Shown here: positions 25,919-34,090 of the stretch, one piece after another
How the letters are laid out: each line of letters begins with the position of its first letter
Position numbering within the stretch: position 1 is the first letter of the stretch
Source of the DNA: JACCTH01 sp050741915
Lineage (GTDB): Bacteria > Actinomycetota > Acidimicrobiia > Spongiisociales > ZC4RG35
Assembly (NCBI GenBank): GCA_050741915.1
Contig: JBOGEX010000144.1
Coordinates: 1-59,723, forward strand
DNA length: 59,723 nt
Reading direction: 5' to 3'
The notes under the pieces: model-generated
Databases searched by the model: none
Seen by the model: the letters and a program-made list of their open reading frames with translations, nothing else
Told to the model about the DNA's origin: nothing
Translations under genes and position numbers: made by a program

Positions 25919-26343
25919 CGGCGCTTCCGTACCGTGAATCGAAGCCGGTCAACCACTTCATTGTCGAGCGTGATGACAAATGAATAGTCACCGGCCGCTT
26001 CAAAGGTGAGATTGTTGAACGTGAAGGAGCGGAGGATTCCAAGGTCGGGACGGTCCATCGCATCTCTGCGTCCGACGTTGACCACGTGGCTGACGTCGTT
26101 GGGGAGCATGCGGCCGCCGTCGGCGTCGACCAGATCAACCCCGACGCGGATCTGAGTCGAGGGGGAACTCCAGGGAACTCTTACCCGCAGCCCGATCGCC
26201 ATCGAGTGATGTCGAGCCGGGAAACCCGAGACGAAAAGGGTGTCCCATCCACCACCGAGCACATAAAGCTTGCCCCCCACCGCCTGCACAGAGTCAGCTA
26301 ACAGAGCGAAGTCCACCGCCGGCAAGATCGCCTCTGGCTCCAT
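25915..26343 (-). CDS. DUF6941-like hypothetical protein
   Basis: 142 residues from ATG at 26343 (MEPEAILPAVDFALLADSVQ). The N-terminus AVDFALLADSVQ..GGKLYVLGGGWDTLF and a beta-rich body with GLRVRVPW and a C-terminal FEAAGDYSFVITLD fit the actinobacterial DUF6941 group. No catalytic motif is evident. The open frame upstream of the ATG overlaps the ino1 promoter on the other strand and is not used. First gene of the run to LON and HAD; divergent from ino1 with a 79-base gap. Confidence 0.65.
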   Translation of the reverse strand: MEPEAILPAVDFALLADSVQAVGGKLYVLGGGWDTLFVSGFPARHHSMAIGLRVRVPWSSPSTQIRVGVDLVDADGGRMLPNDVSHVVNVGRRDAMDRPDLGILRSFTFNNLTFEAAGDYSFVITLDNEVVDRLRFTVRKRR

Positions 26344-26422
26344 TTCCACCAATTCCGAGTCTACGAATTTGCAAATGCAAGCCTTCGGATGTCTAACTTC
26401 GGTATTCCCGATAGGAGAGCAG

Positions 26423-27745
26423 ATGGCCGGCACCGCCCCCGAGGTCGCACCCGCAAATGGCAAGCTTGGAATCCTCACGCCGGGGATGGGCGCGGTGGCA
26501 ACCACCTTTTACGCAGGCACGCTCTCGATCAGAAAGGGATACTCGCTACCAATCGGCTCATTGACTCAAATGGGTCACATTCGTCTCGGAAAGCGCACCG
26601 AGAAGCGCAATCCGATGATCAAGGATTTCGTTCCCTTGACCGGCCTGGAGGATCTCGAGTTCGGTGGGTGGGATCCCTATTCGGACGATGCCTATACGTC
26701 GGCGATGAAAGCCGGTGTCCTCCAACCTGCCCACCTGGAGGCGATCGGCGATGAGTTGCGAACCATTCAACCGATGCCGGCGGTGTTCTCGCCCGATTGG
26801 GTAAGGCGCCTCGAGGGATACGACCAGGTCAAAGACGCCCGCACCAAGATGGACCTGGCCGAGTTGCTCATGGAGGACATCGAGCGATTCCGCACCCAGC
26901 ACCAGTGCGAGCGATTGGTGATGATCTGGTGTGGATCGACCGAGGTCTATCGCGAGCCGGCCACAGTCCACCAAGATCTAGAAGCGTTCGAGAAGGGGCT
27001 CAAGATCTCGGACCCCAACATCGCTCCGTCTCAGATCTACGCCTATGCCGCCCTGCAAGCCGGAGTGCCTTTTGCCAATGGGGCTCCCAATCTGACGGTC
27101 GACGTTCCGGCCATGGCCGAACTCGCCGCACTGCGGGAACTCCCGATATGCGGGAAAGACTTCAAGACCGGACAGACACTGATGAAGACCATGGTCGCTC
27201 CCGGACTCAAGGCCCGAATGCTGGGAATCAAAGGGTGGTACTCCACCAACATCCTCGGAAACCGCGATGGTGAAGTGCTCGACGATCCCGAGAGCTTCAA
27301 GTCGAAGGAGGTCTCGAAGCTGGGCGTGCTGGAGACGATCCTCCAGCCCGAGGTCTACCCCGATCTCTATGCCGATCTCTATCACGTCGTCAGAATCAAC
27401 TACTACCCGCCTCGTGGTGACGACAAGGAGGGTTGGGACAACATCGACATCGTCGGATGGATGGGCTATCCGATGCAGATCAAGATCGATTTTCTGTGCA
27501 AGGACTCGATCCTGGCGGCGCCGATCGTCCTCGATCTGGCGCTCTTTCTCGATCTGGCGACCCGGGCCGGAAAGAGCGGCGTTCAGGAGTGGTTGTCGTT
27601 CTATTTCAAGAGCCCGCAAACTGCCCCCGGGCTCTACCCGGAAAACGACCTCTTCATCCAGTCGGCCAAGCTGAAGAACAACCTACGCGCCCTCATGGGC
27701 GAAGAGCTCATCACCCACCTCGGCACCGAGTACTACGAGGAATAA
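26423..27745 (+). CDS. ino1: Inositol-3-phosphate synthase
   Basis: Converts glucose 6-phosphate to inositol 3-phosphate with NAD; the source of inositol for mycothiol and phosphatidylinositol in actinobacteria. 440 residues from ATG 26423 with AGGAGA ahead. N-terminal Rossmann segment KLGILTPGMGAVATTF, then VMIWCGSTEVYRE, PNIAPSQIYAYAALQAGVPFANGAPNL (substrate region), GKDFKTGQTLMKT (catalytic Lys segment), GWYSTNILGNRDGEVL and a C-terminal NAD helix. Longer than the roughly 360-residue mycobacterial type, nearer the larger bacterial type. Stands alone between divergent and convergent genes; a long palindrome closes it. Confidence 0.92.
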   Translation: MAGTAPEVAPANGKLGILTPGMGAVATTFYAGTLSIRKGYSLPIGSLTQMGHIRLGKRTEKRNPMIKDFVPLTGLEDLEFGGWDPYSDDAYTSAMKAGVLQPAHLEAIGDELRTIQPMPAVFSPDWVRRLEGYDQVKDARTKMDLAELLMEDIERFRTQHQCERLVMIWCGSTEVYREPATVHQDLEAFEKGLKISDPNIAPSQIYAYAALQAGVPFANGAPNLTVDVPAMAELAALRELPICGKDFKTGQTLMKTMVAPGLKARMLGIKGWYSTNILGNRDGEVLDDPESFKSKEVSKLGVLETILQPEVYPDLYADLYHVVRINYYPPRGDDKEGWDNIDIVGWMGYPMQIKIDFLCKDSILAAPIVLDLALFLDLATRAGKSGVQEWLSFYFKSPQTAPGLYPENDLFIQSAKLKNNLRALMGEELITHLGTEYYEE

Positions 27746-27798
27746 GCGAACCCTGGGTTGGTACGGCGGCTGTACCGCCCTACCAACCCAGGGTTCGC
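27746..27798. terminator. Bidirectional terminator formed by AACCCTGGGTT repeat
   Basis: Perfect 18-bp arms GCGAACCCTGGGTTGGTA (27746-27763) and TACCAACCCAGGGTTCGC (27781-27798) with an inner GGCGG/CCGCC stem. Sits exactly between convergent ino1 and the 5'-nucleotidase. Confidence 0.75.
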
Positions 27799-27807
27799 AA
27801 TCGGGAG

Positions 27808-29481
27808 CTAGTTGAGGCGAGTGATTCGATTCTGTGGACCGGGGGCAACCGGTGAGTTCGTCTCGAAGTAGGTCACGAGAGCGTCGAGGTCGATCTCGCC
27901 CCCGAGGCGATCAGTGCCGTCTCTCAGGACGAAGAAGTTGTCTCCACCGTCGGCCAAGAAGCTGTTGACCGTCACCCGATAGGACGCTCCCGGATCGACT
28001 GTCACCCCGCCGATAGCGATTGTGGCGGGGTCGACCTTGCTTCCGTTGGGCTGGCTGTTGTCCCAGGTGTAGGTGAATCCAGCCGAGACCTGGAGAATTC
28101 GGGGCGACACCTGCCCCACCCATTGCTGTTCGAGCAAGGTATCGATCTGAGTTCCAGTCAAAGACATCGTCACCAGGCTGTTGCCAAATGGTTGCACGGC
28201 GAACGCCTCGCCGTACGTGAGATTGCCGTCACCCTCGCCGGCCGGACTACCTGCGAAGATGAAGCCGGCATCGGTCCGGATCCCGCCCGGGTTCATAAAC
28301 GCCACCACCGCGTTACCAGTCGTCGCGCTGGATGTAGCGGCCAGCTGGGCATCGGCGATGACATCTCCCACGGAGGATTCGCCTGCCGGCGACAACGGGA
28401 ACTCGGGAATGTCGGCCGTGATCGAACCGATCACTGCGTTCGCTAATGGCGCCGACAACGTGTTGTATTTGTTGATGAGCGCCGTCAGGTCGGCGGCGGG
28501 ACTGACTGCCGCCTGGTAGGTCGGCACGTTGTCGATGGAGACGACCGTCATTTCCTTGGTCCGACGATCGAGGGTCACGTCGATGTCGGTGTAGAGCCGG
28601 CCGTTGTTGTCAGCCATGGTGACCGTGATTCCGTTGACAGTGCACACAAACTCGTCGTTGACATGACCAGCGATGACCAGATCGACCGCCGGGTCAAAGC
28701 CGGCAACGATTGATGCGAGAGGATCGGTCAACCCGTCAAGGCAGTCGTCGCCTTCGGGGCCGCCGTTGGAAAAGCCGCCTTCGTGCAGCAGGACGACTAT
28801 CGCTTCGACCTGCCGCTTTTGCAGTTCCGGCACCAGGGCGTTGACGGTTTCGACCTCATCGTGAAACGTGAGACCGGCAACCCCAGATTGAGTGACGATC
28901 GAAGGCGTGCCCTCGAGGGTCATGCCGATGTAAGCGACCTTGACCCCTTGATAGTTCTCGATCACATACGGCGGAAACAGCGTTTCTCCGGTGGCGTCGA
29001 CGGTGACATTGGCGGCCAAGAAGTCGAAGTCGGCCCCGGCGAACCCATCGCCGTCCAGGTTGCCATCGACCGGGTGGGTCCCGCCATTCTGCATTCGCAG
29101 CAACTCGGCCGCGCCTTCATCGAACTCGTGGTTGCCGACCCCGTTGATGTCGAGACCGATCATGTTCATCGCTTCGATCGTCGGCTCGTCGTGGAAGAGA
29201 GCCGAGATCAGCGGCGAAGCGCCGATGAGGTCGCCAGCGGAGACCACGATCGAGTTGCTCACCCCCGCCTCCGCCTCGCGGATGTGAGAGGCGAGAAAGT
29301 CAGCCCGCCCTACCGGTTGACCCAGCCACAACTGATCGGGGCTTGGAGCAATTGCTCCGTGAAAGTCATTGATGGCCAGGATCTGCAGTTCGACCGGGGG
29401 TGGGGCCCCAGTAGCACCTACCGGGGCGGCCACCCCGACCGCCAGCAGGGCGATCACAATGACCAAGGTTCTGGCTCGCAT
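27808..29481 (-). CDS. Secreted 5'-nucleotidase / metallophosphoesterase
   Basis: 557 residues from ATG 29481 (MRARTLVIVIALLAVGVAAP, GGAGGAG ahead). Signal peptide cleaved near VGATG. Metallophosphoesterase domain: AINDFHG, VSAGDLIGASP, GNHEFDEG, LLHEGGF, VIAGHVNDEF (dinuclear metal ligands all present). C-terminal 5'-nucleotidase domain (about 330-550) with SSVGDVIADAQ, FMNPGGIRTD, TYGEAFAVQPFGN and the stacking-aromatic region DGGDNFFVL. Expected to dephosphorylate extracellular nucleotides. It ends 10 bases before the bidirectional hairpin. The upstream gap holds another AACCCTGGGTT pair. Confidence 0.92.
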   Translation of the reverse strand: MRARTLVIVIALLAVGVAAPVGATGAPPPVELQILAINDFHGAIAPSPDQLWLGQPVGRADFLASHIREAEAGVSNSIVVSAGDLIGASPLISALFHDEPTIEAMNMIGLDINGVGNHEFDEGAAELLRMQNGGTHPVDGNLDGDGFAGADFDFLAANVTVDATGETLFPPYVIENYQGVKVAYIGMTLEGTPSIVTQSGVAGLTFHDEVETVNALVPELQKRQVEAIVVLLHEGGFSNGGPEGDDCLDGLTDPLASIVAGFDPAVDLVIAGHVNDEFVCTVNGITVTMADNNGRLYTDIDVTLDRRTKEMTVVSIDNVPTYQAAVSPAADLTALINKYNTLSAPLANAVIGSITADIPEFPLSPAGESSVGDVIADAQLAATSSATTGNAVVAFMNPGGIRTDAGFIFAGSPAGEGDGNLTYGEAFAVQPFGNSLVTMSLTGTQIDTLLEQQWVGQVSPRILQVSAGFTYTWDNSQPNGSKVDPATIAIGGVTVDPGASYRVTVNSFLADGGDNFFVLRDGTDRLGGEIDLDALVTYFETNSPVAPGPQNRITRLN

Positions 29482-29581
29482 CAAAATCTCCTCCATTCCT
29501 GCCCTCGTGGACGCAATCCCTGTTCGCCACCCTAGGACGATTCCGGGTGCAACCGCCACCGAGCTCAACCAGCAATTACCG

Positions 29582-29628
29582 AACCCTGGGTTGGTACGGG
29601 GGTTGTACCGCCTTACGAACCCTGGGTT
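29582..29628. repeat. AACCCTGGGTT repeat pair
   Basis: AACCCTGGGTT at 29582-29592 and 29618-29628, enclosing GGTACGGGGGTTGTACCGCC. Same building blocks as 27746-27798 but less perfectly paired. Lies between the upstream end of the 5'-nucleotidase and the stop of the next - strand gene. Confidence 0.7.
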
Positions 29629-29637
29629 GCATTAGGA

Positions 29638-30285
29638 CTAGACAGCGGTTCTGGTGCAGGCGACGTCGGCCGGGATAAACAAGGTCTCAATCGAGGCCAG
29701 CTGCTCTTCGCTCGCCGCCGCTTCTTCGAATGCGGCTCCGGCATCGTTGAAGGTCTGCTCGATCGGCTCGGCGGCTTCCACCACCAAATTGATCCAGGTT
29801 TGAACGCCCGAGAGGATCGAGGTCGGCTCCGAATTTATCCCTTGCAGCACCGTCGCCGTCTCCGCCAGGTGACTCTCCCAAACCTCGTAGTGGCCGACGA
29901 TCGCCTCCCGGGCGGCAAGGAGCGGGCCCTGCCAGGGCTGGATTCCCAACTCTGCGAATCGGTCCAGCGAGACGCTCACGTGTCGAGACAATGAGTCCGT
30001 CTGATCCAGCAGGTCCTGCGATTCGGTGAAGCCAAGCTCGAGATCACCAGCCTCCACCACGGCGTCGACCAAGCAATCCTGGGCAATGAAATAGTCGAGC
30101 CAAATCTGGTCGCCCTCGGCCTGGCGGGTAGTGGTCACCAGCGACTCGAACGAAGACCGACCCAAAGTTCCCAACGCCAGCCAAAGCCCGCCCCCGATCA
30201 GCACGAGCGCGAAGGCAATGATGGCCACGATCAGGCCCGTCTTCGACTTGGGCTCCGCTTCGCTCGATGGCGGTTCTTCGATCAT
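29638..30285 (-). CDS. Membrane-anchored protein of unknown function
   Basis: 215 residues. Short acidic cytoplasmic N-terminus (MIEEPPSSEAEPKSK), one TM helix (about 17-40, GLIVAIIAFALVLIGGGLWLAL), then an external helical domain with two Cys (QDCLVD, VACTR) that could form a disulfide. No family recognised. The 5'-nucleotidase follows 157 bases downstream on the same strand, with a repeat pair in between, so cotranscription is doubtful. The start at ATG 30285 is near the cobalamin riboswitch promoter region on the other strand. Confidence 0.7.
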   Translation of the reverse strand: MIEEPPSSEAEPKSKTGLIVAIIAFALVLIGGGLWLALGTLGRSSFESLVTTTRQAEGDQIWLDYFIAQDCLVDAVVEAGDLELGFTESQDLLDQTDSLSRHVSVSLDRFAELGIQPWQGPLLAAREAIVGHYEVWESHLAETATVLQGINSEPTSILSGVQTWINLVVEAAEPIEQTFNDAGAAFEEAAASEEQLASIETLFIPADVACTRTAV

Positions 30286-30313
30286 CTCGACATGTTGCTA
30301 CACGACTATTGTC

Positions 30314-30445
30314 CAGGATGCCGAAACGGCCACGGTCCAGCAGCGAAATCCGGGGTGATTCCGGTGGTGTCCCGCAACTGTGATGAGCAAGCCCGCTAAG
30401 GGTTGTCTAAGCCAGTTCGCCTGCCTGCCCGTGTCGAACGTAGCC
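30314..30445 (+). promoter_or_regulatory. Cobalamin riboswitch
   Basis: Recognised by GAAATCCGGGGTGATTCCGG, then GTCCCGCAACTGTGA, AAGCCCGCTAAGG, and the B12-box-like AAGCCAGTTCGCCTGCC, in the right order and spacing. It lies about 80 bases ahead of the btuF start and would reduce expression when cobalamin is bound. Confidence 0.9.
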
Positions 30446-30498
30446 TCGGATGAAGGTCATGTGCGGGTGGCGCAGGATACGCCGCATCGGGCCCCTTT

Positions 30499-30519
30499 AT
30501 CCTCCTGCAAATGGAGGAT
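30499..30519 (+). promoter_or_regulatory. Ribosome-site-sequestering hairpin of the riboswitch
   Basis: ATCCTCC (30499-30505) is complementary to GGAGGAT (30513-30519), which contains the Shine-Dalgarno sequence of btuF eight bases before its ATG. Points to translational control by the upstream cobalamin aptamer. Confidence 0.7.
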
Positions 30520-30526
30520 GTTCCAT

Positions 30527-31486
30527 ATGAGAAGCAAGGTTGGGCTGTTAGCCGTCCTGCTCGTCGCCTGCGGCGGGACCACCGCCACCACTGCGGGAGT
30601 TTCGCCCACAAGCAGTGCGACAACGGTCAGCGTGGTGCCGTCGACGACCGAGGCCGCCGGTGACTTCCCGGTTACAGTCGCCGCTGCCAATGGGCCGATC
30701 ACGATCGACCAGAAGCCCGAAGCGATTGTCTCCCTGGAGCCAACCGCGACCGAGATGCTGGCGGCGATCGGAGCGCTGGATCAGGTTGTCGCGGTCGACG
30801 ATCAATCGGACTACCCCCCCGAGGTCCCCGTCACCGACCTCTCTGTCTTCACTCCCAATATCGAAGCGATCGCCTCCTACGAGCCCGACCTGGTCGTGGT
30901 CTCCAACGACATCGATGGCATGGTCGGGGCGCTGCAAAGCCTCGACATTCCGACTCTCCTTCTCCCGGCCGCGTTGACCCTCGATGATGTCTACGCGGAG
31001 ATCGAGCAGCTGGGCGCCGCCACCGGTCACGTCGCCGAGGCTGTGGTGTTGACCAGCTCCCTGCAATCAGAGATAGGAGAGCTCGTCGGCGGATACGAGC
31101 CTCCCGCCGAGCCACTTACTTACTACCACGAACTCGACACGGGCCTCTTCTCGGTCACGTCAGCCACTTTCATCGGATCGATCTATTCGCTCTTCGGATT
31201 GCACAACATCGCCGACGCGGCCGACCCCGACGGCTTCGGATATCCCCAGCTCTCCGCCGAGTACATCATCACGGCCAATCCCGACTTCATCTTTCTGGCC
31301 GACACCCAGTTCGCCGGACAGAATCCGACGACGGTCGCGGCGCGCCCGGGTTGGGCGGAGTTGTCGGCGGTGACGGAGGGCAGAGTTGTCGAGCTCGACG
31401 ACGACGTTGCCTCACGATGGGGGCCGCGGGTGGTCGACTTTGTCGGGGCGGTGGCCGAAGCCCTGGCTCTGGCTCGGGTGAGCTAG
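30527..31486 (+). CDS. btuF: Cobalamin-binding lipoprotein BtuF-like
   Basis: ABC-importer substrate-binding protein, 319 residues from ATG 30527 (MRSKVGLLAVLLVACGG; lipobox LLVAC). Type III binding fold: KPEAIVSLEPTATEMLAAIG, VVAVDDQSDYP, FTPNIEAIASYEPDLVVVSN, linking helix, then SIYSLFGLHNIADAA and IITANPDFIFLADTQF. The cobalamin riboswitch and sequestering hairpin just upstream support cobalamin rather than haem or siderophore. The open frame extends back through the riboswitch but is not used. The genes expected next, permease btuC and ATPase btuD, are broken remnants. Confidence 0.88.
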   Translation: MRSKVGLLAVLLVACGGTTATTAGVSPTSSATTVSVVPSTTEAAGDFPVTVAAANGPITIDQKPEAIVSLEPTATEMLAAIGALDQVVAVDDQSDYPPEVPVTDLSVFTPNIEAIASYEPDLVVVSNDIDGMVGALQSLDIPTLLLPAALTLDDVYAEIEQLGAATGHVAEAVVLTSSLQSEIGELVGGYEPPAEPLTYYHELDTGLFSVTSATFIGSIYSLFGLHNIADAADPDGFGYPQLSAEYIITANPDFIFLADTQFAGQNPTTVAARPGWAELSAVTEGRVVELDDDVASRWGPRVVDFVGAVAEALALARVS

Positions 31487-31489
31487 GTA

Positions 31490-32145
31490 GATGCCCGAAT
31501 TGCGCCCCTTGCGGCTTGGCACATGGCCGGTCATGTTTGGTGCTCTGGCGTTGATCGGGGCCGCAGTGGCCGGCGTTGTGCTCGGCCCGGCCTGCCTTCG
31601 CCCCCGTAAACGTCCTGGTTGCACTCGCTGACCGGCTCCCCGGAGTGGAACTGGCATCAGATCTCGGGCCGCGTCAGCACGACATCGTCTGGGGATCTCC
31701 GCCTTCCCCGCGTCGTCCTTGGGCGCCCTGGCCGGAGCAACCCTGGCCATTTCCGGTGCTGCCTATCAGCGAGTCTTTCGCAACCCCTGGTCGATCCCTA
31801 CCTGCCGGAGGTGGGGGCTGGTGCCGGTCTGGGAGCAACTCTCGCCTTCGCCGGGGCGGGAGCAAGAGCGGAACGCGTTCCGATCGCCGCCTTCGTGGGG
31901 GCGGCGGCGGCGGTGGTCGTCACCTACCTGGTCGGAGGCGACTCGGTCCTGTCGCTGGTGGACGATCGGCGCCACAAGCGAGATCTGACGGGCATTAGCG
32001 CCATCCACGACCTCACCTTGGCCGCTCAGTACTGCGACCGGCTCCTGCTCCTGTTCGGCGGATGGTGGCGGCGGGAGATGCCCGCCAAGTTCCAATGGAA
32101 GCGAACATCGCCGCCTATTACGACGCCCGCGCCCAATTCCTGATT
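31490..32145 (+). pseudogene. Fused remnants of btuC permease and btuD ATPase
   Basis: Pieces of a FecCD-type permease appear in changing frames: LRPLRLGTWPVMFGALALIG, GALAGATLAISGAAYQRVFR, then after a frame change VDPYLPEVGAGAGLGATLAF and PIAAFVGAAAAVVVTYLVGG. The sequence then jumps to the last part of an ABC ATPase: GISAIHDLTLAAQYCDRLLL with the switch His, and in another frame EANIAAYYDARAQF. About two thirds of btuC, the whole Walker A to signature region of btuD and the junction are missing. At least two frameshifts and one large deletion; clearly non-functional. Confidence 0.82.
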
Positions 32146-32176
32146 ACCGCACCGATGGAGTCCGGTCCGTCCTGCC

Positions 32177-32698
32177 TCAGCGTCCGCCAACGAGAGAGGA
32201 GATCGACACGCCGATTCCGCCCAGGGTGTCGGCTCCATAGCGTTCCTTCTCGGACTCGAGGTCGAGACGATTCATCTGCGACTTCGCCGCCTTGAGTTCG
32301 TCGGTGATCAAATCTGCTGGGACCAGCCAGCAAACCTCGAACTCGATGCCATCGGGGTCGCGGCCGTAGAGCGCCTTCGTGGTCCCATGGTCCGTGGCGC
32401 CGACCAGCGCTCGCTCCTCTGCCAGTCGCTCCGATACCTCCTCGAGAGATCTGAGCGTGTCCACCTCCCAGGCGAGGTGATAGAGACCGACGGTGGAGCG
32501 CCCGGCGGTCGAGGCGCCGGCCCCGGGCACTTGGAACAAGCCGAGGTCATGGTCGTTTTGGGAAGCCGGTGCCTGCAAGAACGCGGCACCGGGGAAACCC
32601 ATGACCTTGCGAAATCCGAGGACGTTTTCATAGAACCCGACACTGCGGTCGACGTCTGAAACGTACAAAACGGCGTGGTTGAGACGGTGGATCGGCAC
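32177..32698 (-). CDS. VOC-family protein (glyoxalase/dioxygenase-like)
   Basis: 173 residues. Two beta-alpha-beta-beta-beta modules: HRLNHAVLYVSDVDRSVGFYENVLGF and LYHLAWEVDTLRSLEEVSERL, ending DPDGIEFEVCW. Metal ligands of the vicinal oxygen chelate fold are present as His in RLNHAVL, His in YHLAWE and Glu in IEFEVC, matching extradiol-dioxygenase-like members. A C-terminal extension of about 40 residues (ITDELKAAKSQMNRLDLESE) is helical. Substrate unknown. ATG at 32698; isolated. Confidence 0.85.
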   Translation of the reverse strand: MPIHRLNHAVLYVSDVDRSVGFYENVLGFRKVMGFPGAAFLQAPASQNDHDLGLFQVPGAGASTAGRSTVGLYHLAWEVDTLRSLEEVSERLAEERALVGATDHGTTKALYGRDPDGIEFEVCWLVPADLITDELKAAKSQMNRLDLESEKERYGADTLGGIGVSISSLVGGR

Positions 32699-32849
32699 GG
32701 TGCTCCTTAGATTGAAAGATCAGCCTGTTGGCAATCTCGCAGCGACAACAATTGCCCGATCATGGACTATTCCGTCCGGTTCCTGCCCGCCCACTGATCT
32801 CCGTGACATTGGGGGTCCGGTACTGGAAGACCGCGTATTGCCTCGTTCT

Positions 32850-32889
32850 TGCGTAAATCTCGTCACGTTTACGTGACGAGATTTACGCA
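32850..32889. terminator. Long perfect hairpin after the cNMP-domain gene
   Basis: 19-bp arms TGCGTAAATCTCGTCACGT and its complement, loop TT. The flanks TTCTTGCGTA and TACGCAGGAATGA resemble those at 44970-45017. Lies just after the stop of the - strand gene at 32901; no U-run, so termination is inferred from position. Confidence 0.6.
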
Positions 32890-32900
32890 GGAATGATCTG

Positions 32901-33311
32901 TTAGGCGTTCTCTCGAGCCTCGGCGACCTGACGAATGCGACGTTCAAGCTCGGGGTACTTGTCGGCCACCATTCGGAAATCGCTGGCCGACATCGTCATC
33001 ATCGACATGACCGACGTTGCCACGACGTCGGCGTTGCGATGGTGGTTGCTGAGCATGGCCATCTCTCCGAATACATCCCCCTTGCCCAATTTGGCCACCG
33101 CCTCTTCGCCCCGGCGCACTTCCGCCTCACCCGAGAGGATGACATATAGATCAAAGCCGGAGCCGCCTTGGCGAATCACATGCAAGCCCGGGTGGGCGCC
33201 GATGAAATGCGAATGGGTCTTTAGGTCATCGAGGGTCGACTCGTCGAGGTCGGCAAACAACTCAACCTCGCGCAGTTGGTCATTGGTGCAACCTACGAAG
33301 AAATTGGACAT
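32901..33311 (-). CDS. Stand-alone cyclic-nucleotide-binding domain protein
   Basis: 136 residues forming one Crp-type beta-roll: LFADLDESTLDDL, HVIRQGGSGFDLYVILSGEAEVRRG, then the phosphate-binding cassette region DVFGEMAMLSNHHRNADVVA. The usual cassette is FGE-x-A-L-x-x-x-x-R-x-A; here R is in HHRNAD, so cNMP binding is possible. The HTH domain of Crp/Fnr is absent and the chain ends after the C-helix (RRIRQVAEARENA), so it is not a transcription factor itself. ATG 33311. A long hairpin closes it. Confidence 0.85.
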   Translation of the reverse strand: MSNFFVGCTNDQLREVELFADLDESTLDDLKTHSHFIGAHPGLHVIRQGGSGFDLYVILSGEAEVRRGEEAVAKLGKGDVFGEMAMLSNHHRNADVVATSVMSMMTMSASDFRMVADKYPELERRIRQVAEARENA

Positions 33312-33395
33312 CAGACCTCCTTCCTCCTCAAGGTAGTGACTCGGCAGACACCGGTCGCACCCAAACGAGAAGAAACTTGGCGTTTCTCCTCCCGG

Positions 33396-33442
33396 TTTCT
33401 CCCCCCGAGGCGGGGAGTACCGGCAACGCCTGGGAGGGGGGA
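33396..33442. repeat. C-rich double-hairpin repeat, reverse orientation
   Basis: TTTCTCCCCCCGAGGCGGGGAGTACCGG..CCTGGGAGGGGGG, a diverged reverse copy of the unit at 4136. It sits in the gap 33312-33664, which otherwise shows no gene, only G/C-rich sequence. Confidence 0.6.
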
Positions 33443-33664
33443 AGTACCGCTGTTGGCGGGAGAAGGTGTCAACGAGCCGGCCGAGCCGAGCTCATCGCTG
33501 AGCCCGACCCGGCCGCGCTCGAACCCGCAGTCCCCTGGCCCGCGAATGGCATTCACCGGTCGCGGTCCGGGCCCCACTCCGGAGCTGTCGGGGGTTTCCC
33601 GCCCCTTCTCAGATAACGACGCGAGTTAGGAAATGGTTCACGCACAGCTCGGGACCGGTAAAAA

Positions 33665-34090
33665 ATGGGTCGCTGGTTCAAAATGCAGATCGGTCCCTAC
33701 TTCATTCCGTCGGGCGAGTTCGCCTGGAGCTTCGGCCCCTCCGGTGGCCCGGGGGGTCAACACGCCAACCGCTCCAACACTCGGGTAACCCTCCGATTCG
33801 ACCTCGCCCAAAGTGCGGCCATCCCTGAGGACACCCGCCGGCACATGCTCTCACGGCTGGGCAATCGAGCCAGCGGTGGTTCGGTGACGGTCACAGTCGA
33901 TGAAACCCGGAGCCAAACGCTCAACCGCCAGGTGGCACTGGAGCGGATGAATCACCTGCTCAGCGAGGCCATGCGCCGACCCCGTCGACGCAAGCCCACC
34001 CGCCCAAGCGCGGCCTCAAGGGAGCGCCGTCTCGAGGAGAAGCGCCAGCGATCGGAGACCAAGCGCCAGCGCCGCCGGGACTGGGATTAA
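33665..34090 (+). CDS. arfB: ArfB/YaeJ-type ribosome-rescue peptidyl-tRNA hydrolase
   Basis: 141 residues. The catalytic GGQ loop reads SGGPGGQHANRSNTRV, as in the codon-independent release factor ArfB that frees ribosomes stalled on broken mRNA. The RF-1 domain (about 10-105) is followed by a strongly basic tail (RRPRRRKPTRPSAASRERR and KRQRSETKRQRRRDWD) that in this family inserts into the empty mRNA channel. ATG 33665 or the in-frame ATG 33683. Its stop overlaps the menE stop on the other strand. Confidence 0.9.
   Translation: MGRWFKMQIGPYFIPSGEFAWSFGPSGGPGGQHANRSNTRVTLRFDLAQSAAIPEDTRRHMLSRLGNRASGGSVTVTVDETRSQTLNRQVALERMNHLLSEAMRRPRRRKPTRPSAASRERRLEEKRQRSETKRQRRRDWD

Noticed and set aside
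24711..26138. A 475-residue fused protein
   Set aside because: Only the last 199 residues (HAD) are real; the rest is an out-of-frame read of the LON and DUF6941-like genes.
30380..30526. N-terminal extension of btuF through the riboswitch
   Set aside because: The lipoprotein signal begins at 30527 with a proper ribosome site; the upstream frame lies in the RNA aptamer.
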